From Bacteroidota bacterium (GTDB lineage Bacteria; Bacteroidota; Bacteroidia; Chitinophagales; Chitinophagaceae): DNA of 64,000 bases. The stretch lies in contig VBAT01000015.1 of assembly GCA_005884665.1 (NCBI GenBank), positions 1 to 64,000 on the forward strand, given 5' to 3'. Each line of letters starts with the position of its first letter. Position 1 is the stretch's first letter. Positions 1 to 8,625 of this stretch are shown piece by piece. The translations under genes and the position numbers were made by a program. The notes beneath the pieces are model-generated. The model ran no database searches and was not told where the DNA came from. It worked only from the letters and a program-made list of their open reading frames with translations.

Positions 1-428
1 GATGTGAATTCACAAAGAAAAAGTAGCAAAAAGAAAGAGTAGTAATAATAATAGTATTATTTAATACAAAAGCTCAATACAAATCTAAAGGTGGCTCTCT
101 GCGTATTCTCCGTGGCCCTCTGTGGGCTATAAATAATAACGGTCCCGTCAAAGGCGAGACCGTTATTTTGTTTTTCAACCGTCCAAGTTGAATATCTTGT
201 TGCCGTCAGTTTTGACCGGCACTCGTATTTTTACGTAAATCTTGCTGCGATCTGGCACAAACATATTACAGGATTTACGATTGTGCAATAGTAAGATTAC
301 GATGTTGGTAAAAATGAGTTTATTCACATCGCCGCCAAAAGCGCGAATGACAACGCAATTGCGCCACCACAGGGCTTCTCAGCGGATATGCACTTACTTT
401 TTATGATCTTTTCTGGTGCGATAAATTT
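1..428. other. intergenic region without a recognisable gene
   Basis: I see no convincing coding frame here. The stretch begins A-rich, holds one strong hairpin with a T-rich tail (annotated separately) and then mixed sequence running to the stop codon of the leftward rhamnosidase gene. A gene may lie to the left of the window, whose terminator the hairpin would be. Confidence 0.5.
135..175 (+). terminator. intrinsic terminator hairpin
   Basis: A perfect 10-bp stem (AATAACGGTC at 135-144 with GACCGTTATT at 158-167) has a 13-nt loop and is followed by TTGTTTTTC. This is the classic form of a Rho-independent terminator for rightward transcription. No + strand gene is visible before it inside the window, so it probably ends a transcript that starts left of position 1. 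Confidence 0.7.
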
Positions 429-2822
429 TCACAGCTCGAACTGATTCTTACCTCCATGCAAATCGAATTGTTTTTCTTTCCATATTAGTTTCCCGGTAAC
501 AGAAGAAGGCAATTCGATCATGAATTTCGATTTGCCGCCAGGCATTTGATGGTAGATAAAACTGATCTTTCCTTTTGGATGTGGCATAGAAGCATCAATG
601 TCCTTTAGCGACCCAGGATGCGGTTCAATCTTTACTTTGGTGAATCCTGGGGCATCGCTGTCTATCCCCGCTACTATTCGAAATAGTTCAATATTTGGAC
701 TGCTGCCCCATGCATGACAATCTGAACGGGCCCGGTTAATATCATCTATTTCGGCCCAGGTTGTCATACCCATGGCCAGGTTTTCCTTCCATTTGCCCAG
801 CATATTAAGATAATTGTCGCCAAGACCGGCCTTATTCATTGCCTGGTGAAGGTAGTAGCGGAAGTATACAGAAGCCTTACTGATACCCGTATCGCTGATC
901 ATTTTTCTGGCAACTGAGGTAGCCTGAGCCTTAGTGACGACACCCGTTAATATAGCCAGTGAATTGCAATGCTGCGACCAGCTTTCTTTTTCTTTGGTAT
1001 CAGCGAATAGTTGTTTGGTTGCGCTCCAGTAGTTTGTTTGGATACTTTGTTTGAGCAGGTCCACCTGTTTCAAGTAACTATCTGCAAATGCTTGCATTCC
1101 GGTTTGTTTTTCCAGCGAAGCCGCTGCTTCATAAGCCATAAGCAGCTGCAGGTCCAGGGCGGCCGAACTACCATCTTTGCCGAATGGCGCCATGCCTGCA
1201 TTCCATCCTTTATCATTGACCCAATCTGTGAAATTCCAGTAAGGGACATTTTTCAGGCTGCCATCCTTTTGCTGGTATTGCTGAAAGAACTGCAGAACCA
1301 TCCTGGCAACAGGTAACTGCTGTCTTATAAATGCAGCATCACCGCGATACATCCAGTAATCATGCAACATAGAGATCCATATTAGCGAGAAAGTCGGTAT
1401 TTGCTGTGAGTGGGCAGTAGGATAGCGGCTCATGGTAATACCTTCGGGCATCAATGAATTCTTTATCTGCTCTATGGCATTTCGCATCAAACGGTCATCC
1501 CCACTATTATACAGGGAAACCAGCGCCTGTATCCGGGTGTCACCAACATACTGCAGTTGCTCATAGTAGGGACAATCCATATAGGTTTCATGTGCGCAAA
1601 GTCTTGCCGTTCGCCATCCTGTTTCCAGGATCTTATCCAAATCAGGGTCATCGCTTTTAAATGTGGCATTGAATTTAAACGGGTAGCCTTCATACAATCC
1701 ATAAAGATCATTGATGATAAGCGGATCGTTCTTTGTTTCAATGTCCAGTTTTAGATAACGATAAGTTCTCCACATTAAAGAAGTATAGATCTCCGCAGTT
1801 TTTCCTGCCGAAATCAGTTCATCGCTTAGCCCTACGAATCTCTTCCCGGCGGTTTCATTGCGATTTCCTTTCTGGTTTTGCGCACGCCAGTCCGTTTTAC
1901 CGCCTTCATCTATATATAAACCTTCAGAATAGGAAAGACGTATCACCGCATTTTTTCCGCCGCTGAAAACAAGAACAGGATAAGCAGTGGTCAGGAAACC
2001 CTGGTCGATCAATAACCTTGCTTTGGTACCGGCATTAATACTCAAAGATGCAGTTCCATTTAAAAGATCATCTGCTTTATCTACATTGATAGACGAACAA
2101 ATTTTTTGTAATCGTTGTTTCGTCAGTTCCATCGGGGGAATGGATCTTGGTATCAGCATCCAGCCCAATGTCCAGAAAAAAACCCCTTTAGGCAATCCAT
2201 TGAAAAGTTGATGGGCGGGTTTCCAGGAAGCATCATTGAAGTCTCTAGCCTGCCAGCCACCAGGATATGAGTTATAGTCCTTCCTTTCTGTTGGACCAGC
2301 TGCGTAATAGCTATAAATCAGACTTGGTTCTAAAGGAGTATAAGCGCTATCAATGGTACAAAGCCATGATGAATTTGAATTGACCAGTTTTTCACTGGCA
2401 GAATTTCCCTGCAGGATGAATGCTGTCTGGTAACTGATCTGTGCTTCCTGTCTTTCTTCTCCAAAATTCCAGACTACTGCGGCCAGTGCATTTTTGCCTG
2501 CTTTCAAATAAGCGGCAATGTCCACGGTTTCGTAGTTCCAGTTATATACATCACTGCGGGCAGGACCCATAGAAACCATTTCACCGTTCACATACAATTT
2601 ATACCTGTTATCGGCAGACACATGAACAATAAACGATAATGGCTGACGGTTCAATTCAAAGGTTTTTCTGAAATGATAAACACCATAATCGTGCGTTGGC
2701 GATCCTGGAACATTTACCCAGTAAGCATCCCATTTTTTATAAAGTATATCGTCCGAGATCTGTTGGGAGAATGCAAAATGCCAGGGCAATATGAAAGATA
2801 AAAGCAGGTATAGATTCTTCAT
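429..2822 (-). CDS. alpha-L-rhamnosidase-like glycoside hydrolase (GH78-type)
   Basis: Secreted 797-aa enzyme predicted to remove terminal alpha-L-rhamnose from glycans in the periplasm. Residues 1-19 form a signal peptide ending at AFSQ. Residues 40-230 look like N-terminal beta-sandwich domains (jelly-roll lectin-like fold typical of the family). The (alpha/alpha)6 catalytic barrel spans about 385-715, and 720-797 form the C-terminal beta-sandwich. The motif DCPYYEQLQYVGDTRI (416-431) matches the family signature carrying the catalytic acidic residues, and SDCHAWGSSP (700-709) is the usual end of the barrel. The Arg often found in the DCPxRE motif is replaced by Tyr, so specificity could differ. 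It stands alone, without a SusCD pair beside it. A TATATTTG box lies about 60 bp upstream. Family is clear; substrate is inferred. Confidence 0.85.
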   Translation of the reverse strand: MKNLYLLLSFILPWHFAFSQQISDDILYKKWDAYWVNVPGSPTHDYGVYHFRKTFELNRQPLSFIVHVSADNRYKLYVNGEMVSMGPARSDVYNWNYETVDIAAYLKAGKNALAAVVWNFGEERQEAQISYQTAFILQGNSASEKLVNSNSSWLCTIDSAYTPLEPSLIYSYYAAGPTERKDYNSYPGGWQARDFNDASWKPAHQLFNGLPKGVFFWTLGWMLIPRSIPPMELTKQRLQKICSSINVDKADDLLNGTASLSINAGTKARLLIDQGFLTTAYPVLVFSGGKNAVIRLSYSEGLYIDEGGKTDWRAQNQKGNRNETAGKRFVGLSDELISAGKTAEIYTSLMWRTYRYLKLDIETKNDPLIINDLYGLYEGYPFKFNATFKSDDPDLDKILETGWRTARLCAHETYMDCPYYEQLQYVGDTRIQALVSLYNSGDDRLMRNAIEQIKNSLMPEGITMSRYPTAHSQQIPTFSLIWISMLHDYWMYRGDAAFIRQQLPVARMVLQFFQQYQQKDGSLKNVPYWNFTDWVNDKGWNAGMAPFGKDGSSAALDLQLLMAYEAAASLEKQTGMQAFADSYLKQVDLLKQSIQTNYWSATKQLFADTKEKESWSQHCNSLAILTGVVTKAQATSVARKMISDTGISKASVYFRYYLHQAMNKAGLGDNYLNMLGKWKENLAMGMTTWAEIDDINRARSDCHAWGSSPNIELFRIVAGIDSDAPGFTKVKIEPHPGSLKDIDASMPHPKGKISFIYHQMPGGKSKFMIELPSSVTGKLIWKEKQFDLHGGKNQFEL

Positions 2823-2880
2823 AAAATCAATATTAAATGAATGACCGGTTATTAGGAGAATTAAAGTGTACGAATAATAT

Positions 2881-2888
2881 CAAATATA
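2881..2888 (-). promoter_or_regulatory. Bacteroidota -7 box (TATATTTG) for the rhamnosidase gene
   Basis: On the minus strand the sequence reads TATATTTG, an exact match to the Bacteroidota -7 consensus TAnnTTTG. It sits 58 bp before the rhamnosidase ATG and would give a leader of about 50 nt. No good -33 TTTG is present at the usual distance, so support is partial. Confidence 0.4.
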
Positions 2889-3010
2889 AATTTTCTTATC
2901 TATAGAATTTTTTTTCTCCACCATAACAAAATTGGCAATTGAAAAACTGCATAGAACTTGATGTATTAATGCATGAGGCTAACCAGTTAATCCATTTTAA
3001 TCCCCCGTAC

Positions 3011-3673
3011 ATGAAGAATAAGAATTTTGAGGAGCAAAGTATTGCTGAAACGCGTAATAAAAATTGGGAAAAATCTCCCTCCCAGGTGTTTTGGGGAGAA
3101 ATTGCCACGTTGGATCACACCGTGCAGATATACGAGAATGATAAAGTTTTTCTAAATACACTCGAAAGTTTTGCAGGTGCGGGACTCATTGCTGGCGATA
3201 GTGTGATAGTTATTGCAACCGCAGATCACTTACAGGCGCTTAAAGATCGTCTTTCCAGGCACCGGTTTAATCTGGGTTTCCTGGAGTCGGTCGGCCGGTT
3301 TATCAGCCTTGATACGACTGATACACTCAACCGGTTTATGGTGAATGGCATGCCAGACAAAACTCTTTTTAACGAATGTATCACCAGGGTTATCACCCAG
3401 GCCAAAACGGCCAGTGGCAAGTTCCGTGCATTTGGTGAAATGGTGGCGACTTTATGGCAACAAGGCGCACAAGAAGCAGCTATCCAGTTAGAGGAACTTT
3501 GGAATACTCTTCACAGCCAGGATAAGTTTACACTTTTCTGTGCCTATCCGAAAGCTGGCTTTACCAGTGATTCGACGGGTGGAAGTGGAATAAAAACGGT
3601 TTGCTGTTCACATTCGAAGGTCATTGACGGAGCGCCCCGTCCCTCAACAGAAGTGTATTATAGACCTGCCTGA
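3011..3673 (+). CDS. stand-alone MEDS-domain sensory protein
   Basis: A 220-aa soluble protein made almost wholly of a MEDS (DcmR-type sensory) domain. The domain begins near residue 20 with the pattern LDHTVQIYENDKVFLNTL followed by an AGDSVIVIAT strand; this resembles RecA/KaiC-like sensory domains known from the methanogen/methylotroph DcmR regulators. A second strand, FTLFCAYPKAGF, lies near the C-terminus. No output domain is attached, so it may act by protein contact. The frame is open upstream to a TTG at 2939 and an ATG at 2969; 3011 was chosen because the conserved domain lies well inside it. The same domain forms the N-terminus of the kinase at 48777, so the two may answer related signals. 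The PAP2 gene follows 27 bp after. Confidence 0.7.
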   Translation: MKNKNFEEQSIAETRNKNWEKSPSQVFWGEIATLDHTVQIYENDKVFLNTLESFAGAGLIAGDSVIVIATADHLQALKDRLSRHRFNLGFLESVGRFISLDTTDTLNRFMVNGMPDKTLFNECITRVITQAKTASGKFRAFGEMVATLWQQGAQEAAIQLEELWNTLHSQDKFTLFCAYPKAGFTSDSTGGSGIKTVCCSHSKVIDGAPRPSTEVYYRPA

Positions 3674-3700
3674 AACACGGCCTTTGCGGTATAAGTATCT

Positions 3701-4366
3701 ATGCAGTTCAGGGAAGTAACAATTCTTATAGTAGCGGAAACATTGCTTTCACTGGTGCTTTTCACCGCAGTTATCGGTATACTTGTTTTCCTTGTAAGAA
3801 AAAGGATAAGAAAATACAAACCGGCTGATCTTGCGGTCTTCGACAGGCTGCAGCGATGGGTAAGTCCTGCTAACAACCGGGCGATGCTATTTTTCAGTTT
3901 CCTGGGTTCTCATAAATTTCTTATCCCCGCCAATCTCCTGTTGATCTTCTTTTTTCTTTTCTCACTTCACCAGAGTTGGTTTTCTATACGGGTGATCACT
4001 ATTGCGCTCAGCAGTCTTGTGCTGATGTTTTTATTGAAATACTTGTTTCAGCGAAAACGTCCTTTATCGCCATTGCTAAAGGCAGCCAGGGGCTTGAGTT
4101 TTCCCAGTGGTCATGCGATCATATCCGTTACTTTTTATGGATTATTGTTGCACATTTCCTGGAATCTTTTGGAAACAGGCTTGTTAAGATGGGCAATCGC
4201 TGTTTTGCTGATAACAATCATTTTATTTATTGGTTATAGCAGGATTTACCTGCGGGTGCATTATGCCAGTGATGTCATTTCCGGCTTCATTATCGGGCTG
4301 CTCTGGTTATTGATCTCGTTATGGGTGCTCGATAACCTCGAACAGTATGCAAAAACCATTGTATAA
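3701..4366 (+). CDS. PAP2-family membrane phosphatase
   Basis: Integral membrane phosphatase of the phosphatidic acid phosphatase 2 superfamily (221 aa), expected to hydrolyse lipid phosphates or pyrophosphates such as undecaprenyl pyrophosphate or phosphatidylglycerophosphate at the outer face of the inner membrane. All three family motifs are visible: KYLFQRKRP (113-121), PSGH (135-138) and SRIYLRVHYASD (180-191), the last with the catalytic His and its partner Asp. Five to six hydrophobic segments surround them. It starts 27 bp after the MEDS gene, so the two are probably co-transcribed. Its stop lies 12 bp from the stop of the convergent gene at 4379. The exact substrate cannot be read from sequence. 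Confidence 0.88.
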   Translation: MQFREVTILIVAETLLSLVLFTAVIGILVFLVRKRIRKYKPADLAVFDRLQRWVSPANNRAMLFFSFLGSHKFLIPANLLLIFFFLFSLHQSWFSIRVITIALSSLVLMFLLKYLFQRKRPLSPLLKAARGLSFPSGHAIISVTFYGLLLHISWNLLETGLLRWAIAVLLITIILFIGYSRIYLRVHYASDVISGFIIGLLWLLISLWVLDNLEQYAKTIV

Positions 4367-4378
4367 GCCTGCCCAGCG

Positions 4379-5668
4379 CTATTCAACAGTTCTTTTTGAA
4401 GTGGGTGTATCAAAAGTAAAATTGTTCCCGTTGGATTTACGCCTCAGCACAACATGTTCCAGTAATAATACATTATTGAAAGCCGGACAATAATGATAAT
4501 AAAACCCTACCTCCTTTTTGGATAAAGGCTTTTTCAGGACAAAATTGAAAATAGAAGGGATATTCCCGATAAAAAATGGAACATTGCTTTCCCCGATTTT
4601 TTCCGGGCTGGCTGGCGTTGTGATACCCGGATCTAAATTCCATTTCAAAAGTGCATTACTTAAAACGATCTTTTCAAACCCATCATGTGTTTGCTGTAAT
4701 AATCTTTGCGCATCGCTGGCCAGTGAATCCTTTAGTGCTTCCAGAGCGGGAATTGGCTTAATGCTCATCAACCGGGCAAGATGATAAAGGATCACGGAGC
4801 TACCACCGTAATAAGGAGCGACAATAAACGGGTTCCTGAGATGGTCTTTGTTATTAATTGTAGCAACGATGAGATCAAGACTGGCTGAATCCGCCTTTGA
4901 CCACGGCAGGTTATATTCCTGCACGAAAGTGAGTATGTTGCACAATACACAAATATCAAATACTACCGGCAGGCGATTGCCCATCCAGGTAGAATACGCT
5001 TCATACGATCTATACCGTGAGAAAGTCGTTTGCGTTGGATTGTCGGCGTCATTTACATAGTCCTGCATCACCTCGTGTGCATTTTGGGCGATAGGATCCG
5101 TCACATGCAGCGAAAGCAGGCAGATAGACGTGCAATCCGGATCGTCATCGAGCATATTCTTTTTCGTAATATTGAGTCCCCACAAATAGGGTAACCGGTA
5201 AGCCGAATCCGTTCTCCAGAAATTGTAGGTTTCTTTTCCCTTCCTGTTTTTAAAGAGTACAACTGCCTTTTCGGACCGCGAGATTATTGAATCAACTATA
5301 GTTTGATCGCTGGCCGGCAATCCAGGCCGGATTTTTTTCAATGTATAGGAAATAAGGGCCGTGTAGAAAACATTGTTATCCTTCCGCTGTTGCCTGTATA
5401 CTTTTTTATTCGAAACATACGACGGAAAGATGCCGGGCATGAAAAAAGGATCATGACGCAACTGCTGATCCTCTATTTGCCGGAGAAGCGAATGCACCGA
5501 CGTGCTATCCTGTGCAATCACCGGGTGAAAACAGCAGGAGGCGCACAGGGCAACCGCCAACAATGTATAACGGAAATATTTTTTCAAGTGACTGAAAGAA
5601 GAAGTAAGATAAAAAGAATTATCAAAGAACAGAACAGCGGTAAACAATGCTTTTATGTTGACGAACAT
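4379..5668 (-). CDS. secreted protein of unknown function
   Basis: A 429-aa protein I do not recognise. As drawn, the N-terminus has about 27 residues ahead of a typical signal peptide (LKKYFRYTLLAVALCA, cleaved after VIAQ). A TTG codon at 5587 would give a clean signal-peptide start and may be the true one. The mature part is mostly helical, rich in Tyr and Leu. It includes a stretch with Cys and Asp residues (LDDDPDCTSICLLSL) and reads like an alpha/alpha-toroid such as those of terpenoid-cyclase or glycosidase-like folds. That is impression only; no catalytic motif can be assigned. It converges on the PAP2 gene and is preceded by a divergent antiporter 39 bp away. Confidence 0.7.
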   Translation of the reverse strand: MFVNIKALFTAVLFFDNSFYLTSSFSHLKKYFRYTLLAVALCASCCFHPVIAQDSTSVHSLLRQIEDQQLRHDPFFMPGIFPSYVSNKKVYRQQRKDNNVFYTALISYTLKKIRPGLPASDQTIVDSIISRSEKAVVLFKNRKGKETYNFWRTDSAYRLPYLWGLNITKKNMLDDDPDCTSICLLSLHVTDPIAQNAHEVMQDYVNDADNPTQTTFSRYRSYEAYSTWMGNRLPVVFDICVLCNILTFVQEYNLPWSKADSASLDLIVATINNKDHLRNPFIVAPYYGGSSVILYHLARLMSIKPIPALEALKDSLASDAQRLLQQTHDGFEKIVLSNALLKWNLDPGITTPASPEKIGESNVPFFIGNIPSIFNFVLKKPLSKKEVGFYYHYCPAFNNVLLLEHVVLRRKSNGNNFTFDTPTSKRTVE

Positions 5669-5707
5669 TGAATCCCAAAATTTGTTTTGAATAATTAATT
5701 TTAAATC

Positions 5708-7309
5708 ATGGAAAATATAGGCCTTATCATTATTCTGCTGTTCGGTATCACGTTTTTAGGTGTGCTGAGCACAAAATACAGGTTTCCATTTCCGATCATG
5801 CTCGTTCTCTCAGGTATCATGATCAGCCTGGTTCCGGGATTGCCGGTGATCACCCTGAACCCCGAGATCGTATTTCTAATTTTTCTGCCCCCGCTTTTAT
5901 ATGGTGCGGCCTGGAACACTAGCTGGCATGATTTCAAAGCCGCAAAGCGACCAATCGGGCTGGCTGCGATTGGCCTCGTTCTATTTACTACCTCTCTAAC
6001 AGCGCTGGCTGCTCATCTCCTGATACCTGATCTAAGCTGGCCGGTCGCTTTCCTGATCGGTGCTATTGTATCGCCATCCGATGCTATTGCAGCAACGACT
6101 ATTACAAAAGGATTGGGATTACAACCCAGGTTGATTACGATAGTGGAGGGAGAAAGCCTGGTCAACGATGCGAGTGGCCTTGTAGCTTACCGATACGCAC
6201 TTACCGCTGTGACGGCGGGCAATTTTGTACTATGGGAAGCAGGATTGAATTTTCTTCTTGTTGTGCTGGCTGGTATTGCGATCGGTCTTGCGGTAGGGTA
6301 CCTTCTTTACCTGGTGCATAAGAAATTTATTTGCGAACCGGTTATCGAGGTCACGCTGACCTTTCTCACGCCTTTCGCCTCTTACCTGTTGGCGGAGCAA
6401 TTTCATTTTTCAGGCGTGTTGGCTGTTGTTACTACCGGTTTATACCTGTCGTTCCGCTCCAGCGAAATATTTACCCACCAGAGCCGCATAATGGCTTATT
6501 CAGTATGGGAAGTGGTAATCTATATTCTCAATAGTCTGGTTTTTATCCTGATCGGATTACAGTTGCGTCATGTGATGCAAGGGATCAGCAATTATTCAAC
6601 TGGTTTATTAATACTATGGGGAGCTGTTATAAGCCTGGTGGTGATTGTTGTTCGATTCATTTGGGTGGTGCCTGCAGCTTTATTGCCGCGTTACCTGAGC
6701 AAACGGATCCGCAATACCGAGCAGTTTGATCCGCGCAATATGGTCATTTTCGGTTGGGCAGGTATGCGTGGAGTAGTTTCTATGGCAGCTGCATTAGCGC
6801 TTCCGCTCACGCTGCCAAACGGAAAAGAATTTCCCCATCGAAGCCTGATAATTTTTCTTTCATTTTGCGTGATACTGTCAACCCTTGTTGTATTGGGAAT
6901 GACACTGCCGTGGATCATTCGACGTTTGAAGATGGCTCCGCATTCGATTGCAGCCGAAGAGTACGAAGTCCGGACCAAAGTGGTATCTACCACCATTGCA
7001 CATATCGAGGAAAACCTCTCGATGGTAAATGATGAGCTGCTGCACAATATAAAAAGCAAGTATGAAGTGAAATATAACCGGTTGCAAAAAACAGATCTTC
7101 CCTCGAATTATTTCGGGAACGGCCAAACGCTCAAAGGAAATATCTTCAATGAATTTTCACAATTGCAGATAGACCTCATCGGCATCGAGAGAAAAACGCT
7201 CGAAGATATGCACCGGCATGGCAAAGCCAGCGAAGAAATAATTCGCAAGATTGAACGGGAACTGGATCTCGAGGAAACAAGACTACAGATGGAGATGTAT
7301 AACGCCTGA
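5708..7309 (+). CDS. Na+/H+ antiporter, CPA1 family
   Basis: Inner-membrane cation/proton antiporter (533 aa) of the monovalent cation:proton antiporter-1 family, exchanging Na+ (or K+) for protons to control pH and salt. About twelve hydrophobic segments occupy residues 1-410. The core motifs are SPSDAIAATT (122-131) and EGESLVNDASGL (147-158), containing the Asp that carries the ion, and GWAGMRGVVSMAAALALPL towards the end of the transport domain. The last ~120 residues are charged and helical, a cytoplasmic regulatory tail as in YjcE/NhaP-type members. It is divergent from the gene at 4379. A second member of the family lies at 38779 without the long tail, so the cell has two different versions. 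Confidence 0.9.
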   Translation: MENIGLIIILLFGITFLGVLSTKYRFPFPIMLVLSGIMISLVPGLPVITLNPEIVFLIFLPPLLYGAAWNTSWHDFKAAKRPIGLAAIGLVLFTTSLTALAAHLLIPDLSWPVAFLIGAIVSPSDAIAATTITKGLGLQPRLITIVEGESLVNDASGLVAYRYALTAVTAGNFVLWEAGLNFLLVVLAGIAIGLAVGYLLYLVHKKFICEPVIEVTLTFLTPFASYLLAEQFHFSGVLAVVTTGLYLSFRSSEIFTHQSRIMAYSVWEVVIYILNSLVFILIGLQLRHVMQGISNYSTGLLILWGAVISLVVIVVRFIWVVPAALLPRYLSKRIRNTEQFDPRNMVIFGWAGMRGVVSMAAALALPLTLPNGKEFPHRSLIIFLSFCVILSTLVVLGMTLPWIIRRLKMAPHSIAAEEYEVRTKVVSTTIAHIEENLSMVNDELLHNIKSKYEVKYNRLQKTDLPSNYFGNGQTLKGNIFNEFSQLQIDLIGIERKTLEDMHRHGKASEEIIRKIERELDLEETRLQMEMYNA

Positions 7310-7357
7310 TCTTTTATTTTAGATAGTTCGTTCAGCATTATAACATTCAACATAGTT

Positions 7358-7651
7358 TTACAGGTATCTTCTCGGACCCGAGATCGCTCTACGTATCAAC
7401 GCCATGATCAGCGTAAATAGCGCGGAGCCAATCACAGACCACACAACGGGAAAAACTTTTCCGCCGACCTTGATGGATAGTAGTTCAGGCAGCCCAAATT
7501 TGCCAGCTATCCACATTCCTATATAAGCGCCGATAAAACCGACAACAATGGAAACCAAACATCCGCCAAGGTCATAACCGGCCAGCGACTGGCCAATAGA
7601 GCCACAGATTGCGGCAATAACAAGAAGGATCAAAAATTGGGTAAGCGTCAT
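7358..7651 (-). CDS. GlsB/YeaQ/YmgE-type small membrane protein
   Basis: A 97-aa hydrophobic protein with three transmembrane helices and the glycine-rich pattern of the transglycosylase-associated family (GSIGQSLAGYDLGGCLVSIV, then GAYIGMWIAGKFGLP). Members are induced by stress in many bacteria, but their molecular job is not settled. The minus-strand start at 7651 is the only reasonable ATG. It converges on the antiporter gene and follows the FKBP remnant on the same strand. Confidence 0.8.
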   Translation of the reverse strand: MTLTQFLILLVIAAICGSIGQSLAGYDLGGCLVSIVVGFIGAYIGMWIAGKFGLPELLSIKVGGKVFPVVWSVIGSALFTLIMALIRRAISGPRRYL

Positions 7652-7707
7652 TGTACTGTTTTACCCGGATTGTTGCAATTTGAGTGCCGGGAAAACCAGG
7701 ACACCGG

Positions 7708-7806
7708 TCATTTCATAATTTCCAACAATTCCACGTCGAAAATCAGAGTCGAACCAGGACCGATGTCCGGGGCTGCTTCCGAATCGCCGAAGGCAAGATC
7801 GAAACA
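7708..7806 (-). pseudogene. C-terminal remnant of an FKBP-type peptidyl-prolyl isomerase
   Basis: Read on the minus strand, the segment ending at the TGA at 7708-7710 encodes about 32 residues ending DIGPGSTLIFDVELLEIMK. The part PGSTLIFDVELLEI is the hallmark final strand of FKBP-type prolyl isomerases, and LAFGDSEAAPDIGPG matches the preceding loop (LAYG...IPP/IGP in intact members). An in-frame stop (TAA at 7822-7824) closes the frame only seven codons upstream of the similarity, and no start or earlier FKBP sequence exists. It is a decayed gene tail next to repeat elements, which may have caused the deletion. Confidence 0.75.
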
Positions 7807-7877
7807 GTTTAGAGTTCTGAATTAAGAGTGATACCCATGTATGAAATTTCATTCATGCTCTCTGGTTCATAACTCTC

Positions 7878-7988
7878 AACCTGCCTGCTGGTATGTCGCT
7901 TGAATAGCTTCGTCCGGTGCCAAAGGCTCTGCCCGACGGCTGTTAGCGACGGCGCACGACCAAATCCTTTGGCGACGGCAGGCAGGTT
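7878..7988. repeat. 111-bp palindromic intergenic element
   Basis: The ends are perfect 11-bp inverted repeats: AACCTGCCTGC (7878-7888) and GCAGGCAGGTT (7978-7988). Inside, a second imperfect pair (GGTGCCAAAGG near 7917 and CCTTTGGCGACGG near 7966) extends the fold. It has higher GC than its flanks, is flanked by TTTAGAGTT-type repeats, and carries no reading frame. It looks like a small non-autonomous or REP-like element; a copy elsewhere in the genome would be expected. Confidence 0.6.
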
Positions 7989-8021
7989 TTCAACTTTAAA
8001 CTCTAAACTCTTAGGAATTCT

Positions 8022-8579
8022 TTATACTGCCAGGACTGATTCAGCTACCGCTTGTTTCACAAACTGTACACTGGCAATTATTTTTACTTCATCGCCAAGG
8101 AGGATGCTACCCGTGTCGGTGATGGCGCTAAAGCTTACCCCGAAGTCCTGGCGATTGATCTTGCCGGTCACCGTGAATCCTGCACGCGTGTTACCCCAGG
8201 GATCCACGGTAATGCCGCCAAATTCAACGTCCAATACGACTGGTTTGCTCGTTCCTCTCATAGCCAGCGTTCCTGTTAACCTGTATTCATCTTCCAGGAC
8301 TTTTTCCAGTTTTTCGCTTTTGAAAATTATCTGCGGGTGGTTGGGAGCATCAAAAAAATCAGTGTTCTTCAGATGCGCATCCCTTTGTGCGTTATTGGTA
8401 GAAATTGAATCGACTTCCGCCGTAAAATCAATTTTGGCTTTGGAAAAATCATTGTCCTCTGTGTCTACGGTCGCATTGAACTGGTTGAACTGTCCTGTTA
8501 CGGTTGAGATCATCAGGTGCTTTACTTTGAACTGGAGTTCTGAATGTGTGGGGTCCAGTGCCCATTTAATTGTTGACAT
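8022..8579 (-). CDS. YceI family protein
   Basis: A 185-aa lipocalin-like protein of the YceI family, which binds isoprenoid or other lipid-like molecules in a beta-barrel. The start WALDPTHSELQFKVKHLMIS is the family opening (W..DP.HS...F.V.H), and residues GTLAMRGTSKPVVLDVEF and INRQDFGVSFS are the typical later strands. There is no signal peptide, so unlike many family members it should be cytoplasmic. It follows frnE and tetR on the same strand, with a TTAATAGTATTAA dyad 12 bp before its ATG that resembles the dyads before the other two genes. The three are likely controlled together by the TetR protein. Role in oxidative or electrophile stress is inferred. Confidence 0.92.
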   Translation of the reverse strand: MSTIKWALDPTHSELQFKVKHLMISTVTGQFNQFNATVDTEDNDFSKAKIDFTAEVDSISTNNAQRDAHLKNTDFFDAPNHPQIIFKSEKLEKVLEDEYRLTGTLAMRGTSKPVVLDVEFGGITVDPWGNTRAGFTVTGKINRQDFGVSFSAITDTGSILLGDEVKIIASVQFVKQAVAESVLAV

Positions 8580-8591
8580 GTTTCTTATGTT

Positions 8592-8604
8592 TTAATAGTA
8601 TTAA
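8592..8604. promoter_or_regulatory. candidate TetR operator before yceI
   Basis: TTAATAGTATTAA, a 13-bp dyad 12 bp upstream of the yceI start, has the same layout as the dyads at 9367 and 10022 (half-site TAA, centre AG/GT). It is the most diverged of the three. Binding by the adjacent TetR protein is inferred from position and similarity. Confidence 0.4.
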
Positions 8605-8625
8605 ATAACTGATGCTATATAATTA

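Larger units (their letters stand above)
7652..8021. other. repeat-rich intergenic region with gene remnant
   Basis: This 370-bp space holds the tail of an FKBP gene on the minus strand (7708-7806), several copies of TTTAGAGTT-like repeats (around 7809-7828 and 7993-8013) and a 111-bp element bounded by 11-bp inverted repeats (7878-7988). A rightward open frame that crosses it is antisense to yceI and not credible. Confidence 0.6.

Noticed and set aside
7661-7852. 63-aa leftward frame over the FKBP remnant
   Set aside because: It reads the remnant in the wrong frame; the FKBP signature appears only in the neighbouring frame, which has no start.
7900-8595. 231-aa rightward open frame
   Set aside because: It is entirely antisense to the well-supported yceI gene and has no recognisable motif; its start lies in a repeat element.
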